From the NCBI GenBank assembly GCA_025490895.1, contig JALPQI010003407.1:1-64000 (forward strand): a stretch of 64,000 bases of DNA, written 5' to 3'. The position numbers and the translations under genes were made by a program. The notes under the pieces were generated by a model that searched no databases, was not told the origin of the DNA, and was given only the letters and a program-made list of their open reading frames with translations. Source of the stretch: Thaumatotibia leucotreta (lineage: Eukaryota > Arthropoda > Insecta > Lepidoptera > Tortricidae). Shown here piece after piece: positions 22,601-30,918 of the stretch (position 1 is its first letter; every line of letters begins with the position of its first letter).

Positions 22601-25600
22601 CCGTGCAGGAGAACGCGATGTCACAGAGGAAAAGTCAATTGAAACAGATGGCAAGGAGTGACAGTGACAGTGACATTGATTGTTTCTGAAAAAATCCGAA
22701 TAAAACGGAAAAAAACGAAGTTTTCATACATTGCCGAAAAAAAATTTTGTTTTTTTCCGACATTTTCAACGCTAGTCATGACTTTAACAACTAATAATTA
22801 AATCCTAAATTACTCCCACGGTGTTTTATCATTCATGTAGTCTTGTGTACTATAATAAGCTTTAGATATAAGTTTACGCTTTACAAAATTCTTAAATTTA
22901 TTGACTGAAAATTCAGTAACATTTACTGGAAGTTTATTATAAAATCTTACACAATTACCCATGAATGATTTCCTAATTTTATGGAGCCGAGTGGCGGGTA
23001 CTGCGAGCAAATTTACCTGTATGTTTAGGGTAAACTCTCACTTGGCCAACATACATACATACATCATCACCATCAGCCTATCTCAGTCCACTACTGGACG
23101 TAGGCCTCTCCTATTAATTATGCGTAGAAGTATTAGGAGGTAAATGCCCATAATCGCCACGCTGGGCAAGCGGACTGGCGATCGCAGTAATCTAATAACA
23201 ATGTATCTTTTAAAATATTATCGAAACGCGTACTGCGTAGAGTACGCGTCGGGCTTTGGCCGAGGGTGCTCCGGACGAGGACCCTCTTAATGGGTCGAAA
23301 CATGTCGAGGAATCATCGACTTAAATGTGTGGTGTGAGTAACCCGGTTCTATAATATTTTAATATGTTTGAGTGTTAGTTATAATTCTAAAATGTATCTT
23401 TTACTCACCTCTTCAAACCTCAACTCCCTTCTAGCTTCCTTAATATAGCCTCTAATAATGTTCATCTGCTCCAAAATAGGGTTATTCTCATCATGGTGAA
23501 GCTCAGGTTGGCTCGGCCCGGCCGCTACGTTCCCTAAGACCCCCTCCTGCTCCATACGTTCCCGTTCCTTTTGTATCTGTCGTTCGGCGCGCTCGTACCG
23601 TTGTCTTCGGACTTCTTCTATTTGGGCCTCCGTTGGGAGCTTTCTGAGTGAGAGGAGTTCTTCCTGAAATGTAAAAAGTGTAATAAAAAGAGATGATATA
23701 AATATTAGATGTCATGTACCAAAGAAAAAAGATTAGAGGCCCGTTTCTCAAAAGCTTGTAACTTGTAATACAAGTGGAAGTCTCTTTTTAGCATGATTAA
23801 TAAGATAAGGACTTCCGCTTGTATTACAAGTTAGAAGCTTTCAAGAAATAGGTCCCAGGTCACCAACAAAAGCAGAAGAGACGTGTTGTGAAATGTTACA
23901 AGAGTGATATTTAAAGTTTGATATTTTTTGGAATGAAATTAGTTAGAATTAGCCTTCCGCCAGCTTATGCCCATTTAGGATAGATTGTTTGACATTTATT
24001 GAAATACCTAAAATTTGACTATAGTAAGTCTTGCCTTGGGGGGCGTTCAAGTATTACGTAACGCAATTTTGGGGGGAGGGGGGTCTCGTAAAACGTCACA
24101 ATGCGTTACAGGGGTAGGAGGGGGTATTCCTTACAACACGTTACGTAACATTGTTTTTTTTTTTAAGTGAAAAACTAAGGAATCAAAACCATCAAATCAA
24201 AATCAAAATCAATCCCAAATTGGCAACCCTTTTCAGTGACGTTTCACGAGGAATCTGATTACCGCAAAGGCAATTAAAACTATGCCAAGGATAAAAACTA
24301 TAACATAATTTTTTGCTATTTTAGGGTAAAAATGGTCATTTGAGTGTTATAACGCTTAGAGAGGGGGAGTACAGAGGAACGTTAAGATGCGAAGGAGACA
24401 ACATGCTTGCATAGTTCGTTAATGAATTCCACCAGCTGATGCCCGTTTAGGGTAGATACTGCTGGACATTTATTGAAATCCCAAAACTTGTGTACAGTAA
24501 ACCTGTATTAATAGTTACCTTAATATAGCTAGTGGCGGCTTGCTATATTATATAGCAGCATACAGTTTTGCCTGCCTTGAGCCCTGCTGGGCCGAGGAGT
24601 AAGATATACTTACTGAGAGTGTCAACGCCTTCCGCCAGCTTATGCCCATTTAGGGTAGATTCTGTTTGACATTTATTGAAATACCAAACATTTTATTAGT
24701 AAACCTGTAGTTACCTTAATATAGCTAGTGGCGGCTTGCCGTATAGCGGCATACAGTTTGGCCTGCCTCGTGCCCTGCTGGGCCGAGAAGGAGTAAGATA
24801 TACTTACTGAGAGTGTCAACGCCTTCCGTCAGCTTATGCCCATTTAGGGTAGATTCTGATTGATATTTTTTTTTATATGGGCACAACAAAGTGGCTCCAC
24901 TCCACCTGATCGTAAGTGAAAAGTACAGCCCAAATCGCAGCGGCAACGAATTATTATTATTTGAAATACCAAAAACCTGTAGTTACCTTAATATAGCTAG
25001 TGGCGGCTTGCCGTATAGCGGCATACAGTTTGGCCTGCCTCGTGCCCTGCTGGGCCGAGAAGGAGTAAGATATACTTACTGAGAGTGTCAACGCCTTCCT
25101 CCAGCTTATGCCCATTTAGGGTAGATTCTGTTTGACATACATTGAAATACCAACGATTTTATTAGTAAACCTGTAGTTACCTTAATATAGCTAGTGGCGG
25201 CTTGCCGTATAGCGGCATACAGTTTGGCCTGCCTTGAGCCCTGCTGGGCCGAGAAGGAGTAAGATATACTTACTGAGAGTGTCAACGCCTTCCGCCAGCT
25301 TATGCCCATTTAGAGTAGATTCTGCTAGACATTCATTGAAATACCAAAACTTATGTACAGTAAACCTATATTAATAGGTACCTTAATATAGCTAGTGGCG
25401 GCTTGCCGTATAGCGGCATACAGTTTGGCCTGCCTTGTGCCTTGCTGGGCCGAGAAGGAGTAAGATATACTTACTGAGAGTGTCAACGCCTTCCGCCAGC
25501 TTATGCCCATTTAGGATAGACTCTGTTTGACATTTATTGAAATACCAAAAAAAATATTAGTAAACTTGTTACCTTAATATAGCTAGTGGCGGCTTGCCGT

Positions 25601-28600
25601 ATAGCGGCATACAGTTTGGCCTGCCTTGTGCCCTGCTGGGCCAAGAAGGAGTAAGATATACTTACTGAGAGTGTCAACGCCTTCCGCCAGCTTATGCCCA
25701 TTTACGGTACATTCTGTTTGACATTTATTGAAATACCAAAAATTTTATTAGTAAACTTGTAGTTACCTTAATATAGCTAGTGGCGGCTTGCCGTATAGCG
25801 GCATACAGTTTGGCCTGCCTTGAGCCCTGCTGGGCCGAGAAGGAGTAAAATATACTTACTGAGAGTGTCAACGCCTTCCGCCAGCTTATGCCCATTTAGG
25901 GTAGATTCTGTTTGCCATTTATTAACAAACCAAAAATTTTATTAGTAAACCTGTAGTTACCTTAATATAGCTAGTGGCGGCTTGCCGTATAGCGGCATAG
26001 AGGAGATATACTTGCTGAGAGTGTCAACGCCTTCCGCCAGCTTATACCCATTTAGGGTAGATTCTGATTGATTTTTTTTTATATGGGCACAACAAAGTGG
26101 CTCCACTCCACCTGATCGTAAGTGAAAAGTACAGCCCAAATCGCAGCGGCAACGAATTATTATTATTTGAAATACCAAAAACCTGTAGTTACCTTAATAT
26201 AGCTAGTGGCGGCTTGCCGTATAGCGGCATACAGTTTGGCCTGCCTTGAGCCCTGCTGGGCCGGGAAGCAGGAGATATGCTTGCTGAGGGTGTCGATGCC
26301 TTCAGCCAGCTTGCCAATGCGGCCGCGCATCGCGTTCACGTCTGACAGGTTGTAGGTGCTCTCTCCGTCGAAGAGGCTTTGACACATCTGCGGATTGTTT
26401 TGAGATAATGATAGTAACATATCGATGGTTGTGTGATTCAACCTCGTATTTCCAGGGCGTATGACTTAACCTCATATATGAAATGTATGTATGCTGTACA
26501 GAAATATATTTTTAGGACACAACCTCGTAAGCCATTATACGAGGTTAAGTCACACGAGGTTGAGGTTATGTGAATCTTAACGGCTCGGCCACGTACATGC
26601 ACGAATTACAACGCGTGAAGCGTTTTATCGTGGTTATGATTACTCGCTAGTTCATGTTTCTTCTAGAATATTGATATTCTTATATGTAATTGTATTTTAA
26701 AAATGTCTTATACCAAAGAAATTGTTTTTATGATTTTTTTATGCAAGTTGTTTGAATAAAATAATTGGACTAATACAAAAATTTGTTGATAGTATTTATA
26801 GTTGTGTAAACTAAACATACTCGGGTAATTCTAGGAAAATATGTCTGCAGTTGCGTTTTTGTCCTCTGTCTTTTTCATACATTTTGTATAGGACAGATGA
26901 ATAAGACCTCAGACATATTTTCAAAGAATGACCCAATCCTTATATAAATTTTGAATTATTATAAAAAACATTGAAGATTTCATTAAACAAAAAGCTTCCC
27001 ATGACTTTGATGAACAGCTCCCTACATCGAACACCAAAGTTCGTAAATTTCGGGGATTTCTTCACTCCAACGAAGGCGTTATTAGCATTAGAGTCATCAT
27101 CATATCAGCCGAAAGACGTCCACTGCTGAACATAGGCCTCCTCCCCCCAAGGATGGCCACAATGACTGGTGAAATTTACGATCTTCCGTGTTCGCAGTAG
27201 TAGGCCAGTCTTTAAAAGAACTAATAACAATAATTTTATTCAAGTAAACTAACTAAAAAAACTGTCTTACGAAGATAGACTTAAAGTGCTGAAGCTCACA
27301 ACGTTAAAAGATCGCCGGGAACGTGGAGACCTGATCGAAATATATAAGATTCTGACTGGTTATTATGATATAAGCCAATTTCAAGACCTGTACAAGCATA
27401 GTAGCAACACCCGTTTGCGAGGCCACCAATTTAAGTTAATATCTGAACTGTCTAAAAACAACCCCCGCAAACATTTTCTCAGCAACAGAGTGGTCAAAAC
27501 ATGGAATAAATTACCAGCAGATGTGGTTTCGGCACAGAACATCAACCAGTTTAAGAACCGATTAGACAAATACCTAACTGGAAAAAAGATGAACTAAATC
27601 GAGATAATTTGGATGCAGGCAACTATTAGTTGTATCAACTGCCTGCCTGATGTACAAAATAATAATAATATTAATGTTAAGTAAAGGTGCTTCAATGTAT
27701 ATTGCTGTTATTAAGTTTATGAAAAATCAATGGTTGGCAATCTATGTGACTTACCTTTTCATACATAGCCACAGCCGGTTTAGCCTGATCCATTAACCCT
27801 CTCATCTGCTCATATGACTGCACAAGGGCTGTTTTAGCGTTCCGGCTCTCTTGCACTTGTTTCCGGAGCTCTATGAGGTTGTAGCAGTGCTCGCAGAGGC
27901 GGAGGCCTGTCTTCTCCGTCACCTCATGGTCCGAGGGCACTAGGGGCACTGAGGGGTCTATTATAGATCCTGAAATGATTAAAAATAGAATGTAATGAGT
28001 GGAACAGGTGAAGTAATGATTTATCTTTGAATGCAAATCTTGAAATCAAATGTAAAATCAGGGATTGTAACCAGCTTTTTAGAAAAATCTCGAAATAGCC
28101 CAATATTTTAACCCTTAGGTGCATATGGTATCACACATTTTAATTCTGAAATGACTTATGTAAACAATCGATGCCCATTAGAACTCTGTTGCTCAGTGTG
28201 TCAGTAGCAATTGATTACTTATTTGGACATGTGTCATTTCGGTCGTATCATTTATGAATTTTATGATACTGTATGCACCTAAGGGTTAAAATGTTTTATA
28301 CTCTTTATACACGATGATTCTTAATCCGTGATCAGGAACCATTTTTTCTAACTCAGTTATTGATGGGGATTACGTTAAAGTAGTAATTACGTGGAAACAA
28401 ACTTATTATTTTTTAAATTATGTTTTAATTTTGAATTAAATTTTATCCTAAAATCCTTGTCACTCTACTACCATATCGGTTTTAATAAGTTTGTATTGTA
28501 ATCTCTTTACAAACTTATTAGCAATTGTCAATTTATGAGTAAACCTTGCCCATGACATTGTCAATCACTGTTGTCATATGCATAATAAACAAAGTCACAG

Positions 28601-30918
28601 TCGCGGATATTGAATGAGAAAATTATACTTATTCTCCAAAAAGCATGCCAGCATGCCTCCAGCACATCCGTACTCAAACATAGAGCGTTACGATACTGTA
28701 CGTTTGTCAATACAAATGAATAGCACAAGGCGAACCCAACAGTTATTTCACAAACTTCATCAAAACATTCCGATTCAACTCAACCACCCGGACAACCTCG
28801 TCATCATCCTGACGATCTGGATCTACGAATCTTAAGATTCTTTGCTCGAGATCCTCGAAGGAGCACTAGGCAAGCAGCGAGAAAATTTCGACTGGGTCAA
28901 GTATGTAGGTTTATTGTTTTTATTTAATTAAATTGTACTGTTTGAAAACAAATAGTTTTACTTCCTCTAGATTTTGCTTGCAAACAAAATTCTAGGTAAT
29001 GCACTTTATGTTAATCTCCTATTAATTATTTTCGTCGCATCAGTGATGCACTGATTAGATAATGAATAGATAGAAGTCTTTATTGACATAAGATCCGTCA
29101 AATTTCCCATTTCCCGCCATACTGATGGCACTTGACGTATCATAGTTGAACTTTATACTGTAGGATGACCATGTATTAAGTGGTAAATTATTTTAATTAG
29201 GTTTTCACTTTTAATCAATTAAACAGTGACCAAATAACGTGGGGCCTCGACGAATAAGTTAAATTTTGGTTAAATTTTAATGTTTTTCTACTCCTGATCA
29301 CGGATTAAGAATCATCGTGTATAGTCCTCAATATTTTATGTAATTAACAACATTGTTTAACAATTACTCCAATAACAAAAAAATATACAGAAGAATGAAA
29401 AAGAACGAAATTCGAACTGTTTTTTTATATGGGGAAAACCCCGATCCTTGTGTAAAATATTCAATAAACATTGTTTTAATTGTTTTATATAGACAACTGT
29501 GGAAATACTCAGAGAATTCATTGACATTGTCATTGTTTCTGTTGTTACATGATTATTGATTATAAATTAGCGTTCATTTTCAGATTTCCTTATTAGGAGT
29601 ACTTCTGTAGTTTTAAATATTTATCCTTAAAGTACAGCGAATACCAAATGTAGTTAAATACTTTGTAGTGACCGAAAGTAAACAAATAGTTTAGTTTGCC
29701 CTATGTTTATTATTACATATTATTAAGCAGGCAGGCAGCTATAACAACTGATGTCACCTGTATCTAGATTTCTTTATTGCTAAGTTGTTGATATGTGTTT
29801 GCTGGTCTAGGTTATTTTATATAAGTTGGCATTTGAAGCAGGGACTACTGCCAATTTAGTATGGTGTACTGTTTACTCACAATAACAGCTACAAAGTATT
29901 TGACGCTGACTGTACCATGGCTATGGCTGATTCTTGTACTACTTTGTATTCAAAATAATGGTATAAGATTGCTTTCCTAACAGAGAATGTGCATGTTTCA
30001 TAAAGAATTGAAATGCACAGAGAAAAGATCTTAATCTTGAGAAAATATACTTACTAGCTACATTAATATCTAGGAATGTGGAGCAGTCATGGCACAGTAT
30101 GGAGCCACAGAGCCGGCAGTGGTGCTTGCGGCGTGTCAGGTTGAAGGCCTTCGCACAATTGGGGCAGAGCTTCACCGATGTACCATCCAGCCACGGAACT
30201 ACCTGTAATTCCAGTTGTACTAGTAACACATCAGTATCTACCTCAAGTCTAAGTTCAGTTTCGAAAGGAATCCTACAAATGCATGCATAGCAAAAAAAAT
30301 CATGTATTTAAAAACAGTACATAGTTTGTCTACTTTATTATTTTAAAATTTCCATGCAGGAGTATCAGGTAAGTAATATGACTGACCATAATATTAAACC
30401 ATGTAGAAAGGCAATGAACCTAAACAATTCTGAATTGAGAAACGCAGTCAAGCTTAAACGTAACCAAAACTAAATCGTTTATTTTAAAAACTGACCTCTT
30501 GTTCATGCTGTCTCCTCTGATTAGGTTCAGTAGGCATATTTCCCACCAATTTGTCTAGTCTAATCAACAATTTGTTAGTCTCGGTAGCATATCTCTCCAA
30601 CCTTGCCGATCTCACACCTTTGAAGTAATCTGTCGAACTTCGAGATAGTCCAACAGTCTGCTCTTCATATGATTCATAATAGTCCTGGGAATTAAACTTC
30701 AACGCACGATCAAAAGTCTCCTGAATATCCGCATCGTCATTATTAAGTATAATCTTCTTTGCTTTGCCAAATATCTCCTTTAGAGACCTCAAAACATCCT
30801 GCTCTTCTTGGTGCAAACTCTCGAAGTGATTCGTAAGTTGCGAAGCGGTTTTCAAGTCGGCCTTGCAAATAGGACAAAGGAAACCCTCCAGAATCTCCTC
30901 GTCATTAGCCGTCGCCAT
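13649..30918 (-). CDS. Rbsn-5: Rabenosyn-5 (FYVE-finger Rab effector), six coding exons
   Basis: Coding exons on the minus strand are 30918-30496, 30202-30055, 27969-27755, 26387-26193, 23663-23409 and 13723-13649. Phases join cleanly to a 436-aa protein. The start is the ATG of MATANDEE, which places the C2H2 finger (CPIC...H...H) at residues 15-37 as in Rabenosyn; an ATG 45 bp upstream is also in frame. Exon 2 encodes the FYVE finger with VVPWLDG, CPNC and the RKHHCRLCG core that binds PtdIns3P. Exons 3-5 hold the helical Rab-binding region (GESTYNLSDV, QAATSYIKEELLSLRKLPTE). The C-terminus (NNPILEQMNIIRGYIKEARR, then LEANLKELKKEYQ) matches the second Rab-binding helix pair of human RBSN. 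NPF-rich linkers of the vertebrate protein are missing, so it is shorter than human (784 aa). Expected role: an early-endosome tether linking Rab5/Rab4, Vps45 and syntaxin for recycling. The last intron is about 9.7 kb and transposon-filled. The intron after exon 4 holds an array of exon-4 fragments (23953-26192). Confidence 0.9.
13889..14018. repeat. Inverted-repeat element
   Basis: Arms CTGGCACGAATGGACTGA and TCAATCCATTCATGCCAG enclose non-coding sequence. It lies in the last intron of Rabenosyn-5. Confidence 0.55.
14030..14170 (-). repeat. Dispersed repeat, probable non-LTR 3' UTR piece
   Basis: It contains TCAAAGTCAAAGTCAAA near TTTATTCAAATTGG, then ACCGCTGACCCAAGAAGAACC. These motifs are frequent in lepidopteran retrotransposon 3' UTRs. 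Strand is inferred. Confidence 0.45.
15283..16270 (+). pseudogene. Possible degraded transposase exons
   Basis: A short acidic start-like segment (15283-15354: MDSIVTLDEDCNLFPDY) and a second segment at about 16083-16260 (VVELNP, stop, GKDEVPINPVKLQ) look protein-like. They are separated by AT-rich sequence with a TTTCAG acceptor at 16075-16080. The second piece contains an in-frame stop. The position inside the 8.4-kb inverted-repeat element suggests a dead transposase, but I do not recognise the family. Confidence 0.25.
16352..16591. repeat. Dispersed repeat block, copy 2
   Basis: Near-identical to 667-908, from TAAATTCCGACG to GAAATTCAAAAA. It lacks the CCCCCTGG terminus present in copy 1. 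Confidence 0.75.
16592..17420. other. Gene-less interval inside the transposon cluster
   Basis: A GC-rich patch lies at about 16850-16990, and a TATAAAAG box at about 17136-17145 with a possible initiator downstream. It could be a remnant transposon promoter. No intact frame was seen. Confidence 0.3.
17421..17745. repeat. Two pieces of the CATCATCAGCC repeat
   Basis: 17421-17560 carries the distal half in inverse orientation (CTCTTCCCGTTGGTGTCG, AGTGTCATTGACTA). 17583-17745 restarts with CATCATCATATCAGCCG and GCTGAACATAGGCCTCCC. Confidence 0.6.
17981..19057 (+). CDS. CR1-type retrotransposon ORF1 (RNA-binding, FP-like domain), N-truncated
   Basis: The frame is open from 17981 to TGA at 19055-19057 (358 codons) but lacks a start. 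The first ATG is at 18341. WKCNSC at about residues 71-76 looks like the last cysteine pair of a PHD-type finger typical of CR1-lineage ORF1. An acidic stretch and a coiled coil follow (LLEMRHEIRQLRQTVKEII onward). The C-terminal 180 residues contain NNVEICGVSE, VAKTLCQIL, VTLREGKRDQW and VYLRESLTPAT, the layout of the domain shared with baculovirus FP protein and common in insect CR1/Jockey ORF1 proteins. Expected role: RNA binding and chaperoning in the retrotransposition particle. Confidence 0.75.
   Translation, partial: FSIEPPWVFRPFGIDCRVGNETKFVNIKTLNNALELTHVLKQIIHNYQYTAHSYNNNSTESLNLQSVTNVTNAVDWKCNSCAPIKKKRLSVILPNLPNPEDDESEPEETSQNVADKALLEMRHEIRQLRQTVKEIIQEELKSTLTFYSAKIDGYETKFKLLENQYKDISNMCKSISLKNDVLEQKINTYEQAQASNNVEICGVSEKANEDVKEVAKTLCQILQQDPGDIIRVWRRKKPARASSSSSAQAERAKTDSPITVTLREGKRDQWCQAARTAEITAQELGGEGKKKVYLRESLTPATSYLLWKAKTDLREKSLCKYVWCKNGLIMVRKKDGDKMIYYVRTEKDIVRIAKELEK
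19174..22131 (+). CDS. CR1-type retrotransposon ORF2: APE endonuclease and reverse transcriptase
   Basis: An intact frame of 985 codons. The endonuclease domain spans about residues 28-255, with N36 and R38 of NIRSL, E65 of ITEAN, IYRPPN at 136-141, D169 and N171 of GDCNIN, CIDH at 214-217 and ADHY at 243-246. Reverse transcriptase spans about residues 455-760, with IRPIHKKG at 517-524, NYRPI at 531-535, the first catalytic aspartate in MIDFSKAFD (D603), GTAQGSILSP at 659-668 and FADD at 690-693. The C-terminus ends in the usual basic tail. All expected catalytic residues are present, so enzyme activity is plausible. Assignment to CR1 rather than Jockey rests on the ORF1 type and lack of a poly(A) tail. 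Confidence 0.9.
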   Translation: MNPQDPTTKETTHDAWNDFMYYIPYTTNKILLLHVNIRSLIKNHTQLEYIVENSPQIIHLIIITEANIPDALSRLFNIKDYTMYTELRSQRKGGGIVVYAHKSIAFINKCVKTSSFECVFGEIETLDNSKISLCAIYRPPNLNKSYFITELSQLLSKCNTNNTCILIGDCNINIACVNNNVRSYLNSLNELGFECCISQYTRVEAHTNGVSKSCIDHIFIRDICKRDAPRHIIHSAVVRDAPADHYITGLALISASYAPTYKLVNKLDNDKLKTELSQTDWSPALRCFVDFIINKYQSIYKKCTYNAKILLNNKSENRWINEKLINMCDKRKHLLKIFLKDTNNKQNELIYKKYRNRTNRMICTARNNFTKKEICNNFKSSKKMWEIINRLTGRIVKAVDDILLKAFKLKANKLCNKFATDFDRNVKKIGNNCDQPLLDREKYINTPQLSLRLKKINERTLHKIISQLNDKKSPGNDRIRSQDIKYISDHMTPVLTHLINLCISTRTYPDKLKIGLIRPIHKKGSYTDTDNYRPITILSCIDKIIEKYIGNLLNTFLSSNGIINNKQFGFQKNKSTSQLLSLFTDEINSHLDKKYHVISVMIDFSKAFDTLNHNTLYEKLEQNGIQGPMLELIKNYHMNRYNAVSIAGEQSDLIPTLCGTAQGSILSPTEYLLYVNDMCNIFRHGSVYQFADDTCIIIANKDLQTAQDMMQNEFNLLCKWAHDQGLSLNYSKTKVLHIHSPYKKITFTPKIVAHDHNCLHNLHMSSAPCDCKHLETVLEHTYLGLKIDHKFGWGPQIDHVCNKLRSVLSKLCVLKNKFPYTTLRLLYMSLADSVINYGLESYGRSYKTYLKNIYNLQIRLLKTIVPLKIKYLYRNNYGNLFKYCRVLSVYDKIDLAIITQYSDNIKDLKKKTRPKQLRNLSNTPTFDVARSNNEYGKRISTRLLPFILNKFPPDLILSIEARPTGPVRNIIKKYLLHVRENELSN
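22381..22689 (+). CDS. Repeat-containing ORF in the right arm of the 8.4-kb element
   Basis: A 102-codon frame. It has a loose internal repeat (ALSRAHVVLPIRDIARENSM, then FLSSRAHDVLAVQENAM) produced by the subterminal DNA repeats. The tail SDSDSDIDCF before the stop looks like a natural C-terminus. It could be the last exon of a lost transposase or only a shadow of the repeats. Not recognised. Confidence 0.3.
   Translation: MTLKRNVFYRSRYTCATNFEDISRGTFKRNNYVALIDHRESALSRAHVVLPIRDIARENSMSQFLSSRAHDVLAVQENAMSQRKSQLKQMARSDSDSDIDCF
22800..23030 (-). pseudogene. Non-LTR retrotransposon 3' fragment (ORF2 C-terminus)
   Basis: The minus-strand frame reads RLHKIRKSFMGNCVRFYNKL, then NKFKNFVKRKLISKAYYS, and stops at 22812-22810. 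This pattern (SF..N..R.YN.LP, then KFK..VK..L) is the typical C-terminal tail after the reverse transcriptase of CR1-like elements. Upstream frames are disrupted. It is a separate insertion from the intact element. Confidence 0.65.
23060..23190 (+). repeat. CATCATCAGCC repeat, 5' part
   Basis: CATCATCACCATCAGCC, GTCCACTACTGGACGTAGGCC and CCACGCTGGGCAAGCGG are present, and the copy is cut at TCGCAGTAA. Confidence 0.65.
23737..23856. mobile_element. MITE with AAGCTTGTAACTTGTAATAC arms
   Basis: The arms AAAGCTTGTAACTTGTAATA and their inverted copy (TATTACAAGTTAGAAGCTTT) flank a short AT-rich centre. It lies in the Rabenosyn-5 intron, 73 bp from exon 5. Confidence 0.65.
23953..26192 (-). repeat. 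Tandem array of partial Rabenosyn-5 exon 4 copies
   Basis: The array lies between exon 5 and exon 4. Eight repeats of the exon-4 3' end and its splice donor (GCCACTAGCTATATTAAG|GTAAC on the minus strand) have their donor ends at plus positions near 24517, 24713, 24985, 25180, 25380, 25571, 25766 and 25959. The parental exon has its own at 26193. The period is about 195 bp. Each unit carries the last part of the exon (from AAGCTGGC, codon 36 onward), the donor, and about 75 bp of intron. Copies carry one extra base upstream of the CCCAG, which shifts the first part out of frame. From CAG|CAGGGC on they stay in frame. A 90-bp insertion is shared by the unit at 24857-24965 and the one at 26072-26168. 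A partial unit is at 23953-24010, and a G-rich MITE-like stretch separates it from the rest. Confidence 0.85.
26430..26570. repeat. Inverted-repeat element (TTCAACCTCGTAT arms)
   Basis: GTGTGATTCAACCTCG at 26430-26447 and TGACTTAACCTCATAT at 26463-26478 recur inverted as ATACGAGGTTAAGTCACACG and GAGGTTGAGG near 26535-26567. Confidence 0.5.
27035..27215. mobile_element. GGCCTACC-family MITE with a nested repeat piece
   Basis: Left arm AAAGTTCGTAAATTTCGGGG and right arm AATTTACGATCTTCCGTG...GTAGGCC. About 65 bp of the CATCATCAGCC repeat (27094-27160) is inserted between them. Confidence 0.5.
27250..27700 (+). pseudogene. Non-LTR retrotransposon 3' fragment with (AAT)n tail
   Basis: The frame LSYEDRLKVLKLTTLKDRRE, then RGDLIEIYKIL, FLSNRVVKTWNKLPADVVSA and NQFKNRLDKYL ends at TAA 27595-27597. 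R..RGDLIE.YK...RVV..WN.LP is the classic C-terminus of CR1/L2-group ORF2. A short 3' UTR ends in AATAATAATAATATT. It sits inside the Rabenosyn-5 intron on the opposite strand and has no relation to the Rabenosyn mRNA. Confidence 0.75.
28112..28285. mobile_element. piggyBac-type MITE, copy 2
   Basis: TTAA at 28108-28111 and 28286-28289 flank CCCTTAGGTGCATA and its inverted copy. Termini are like those at 2838-2948. Confidence 0.75.
28310..29319. mobile_element. 1-kb mariner-like inverted-repeat element
   Basis: Inverted ends of about 28 bp, CACGATGATTCTTAATCCGT continuing to GATCAGGA, are flanked by TA. The interior carries no transposase signature. The only frame over 60 codons (28614-28835) is unrecognised, so the element is non-autonomous. 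Confidence 0.7.

Larger units (their letters stand above)
14421..22782. mobile_element. 8.4-kb inverted-repeat DNA element hosting a CR1 insertion
   Basis: A 21-bp terminal repeat GTCATGACTAGCGTTGAAAAT opens at 14421, and its inverted copy closes at 22782. Inside both ends lie further inverted subterminal motifs: CGAGATAGCTCGCGC-type repeats, GTGCTACCAA and GACATAGCTCGAG, concentrated at 14570-14740 and 22420-22620. No clear target duplication was found, so two facing copies of a smaller element remain possible. Between the ends lie transposase-like exon remnants (15283-16270), a dispersed repeat (16352-16591) and a CR1 retrotransposon (17981-22318). Confidence 0.5.

Noticed and set aside
24725..26441. 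Separate small genes in the exon-4 array (73-92-codon frames)
   Set aside because: They are readings through duplicated exon fragments, not independent genes.
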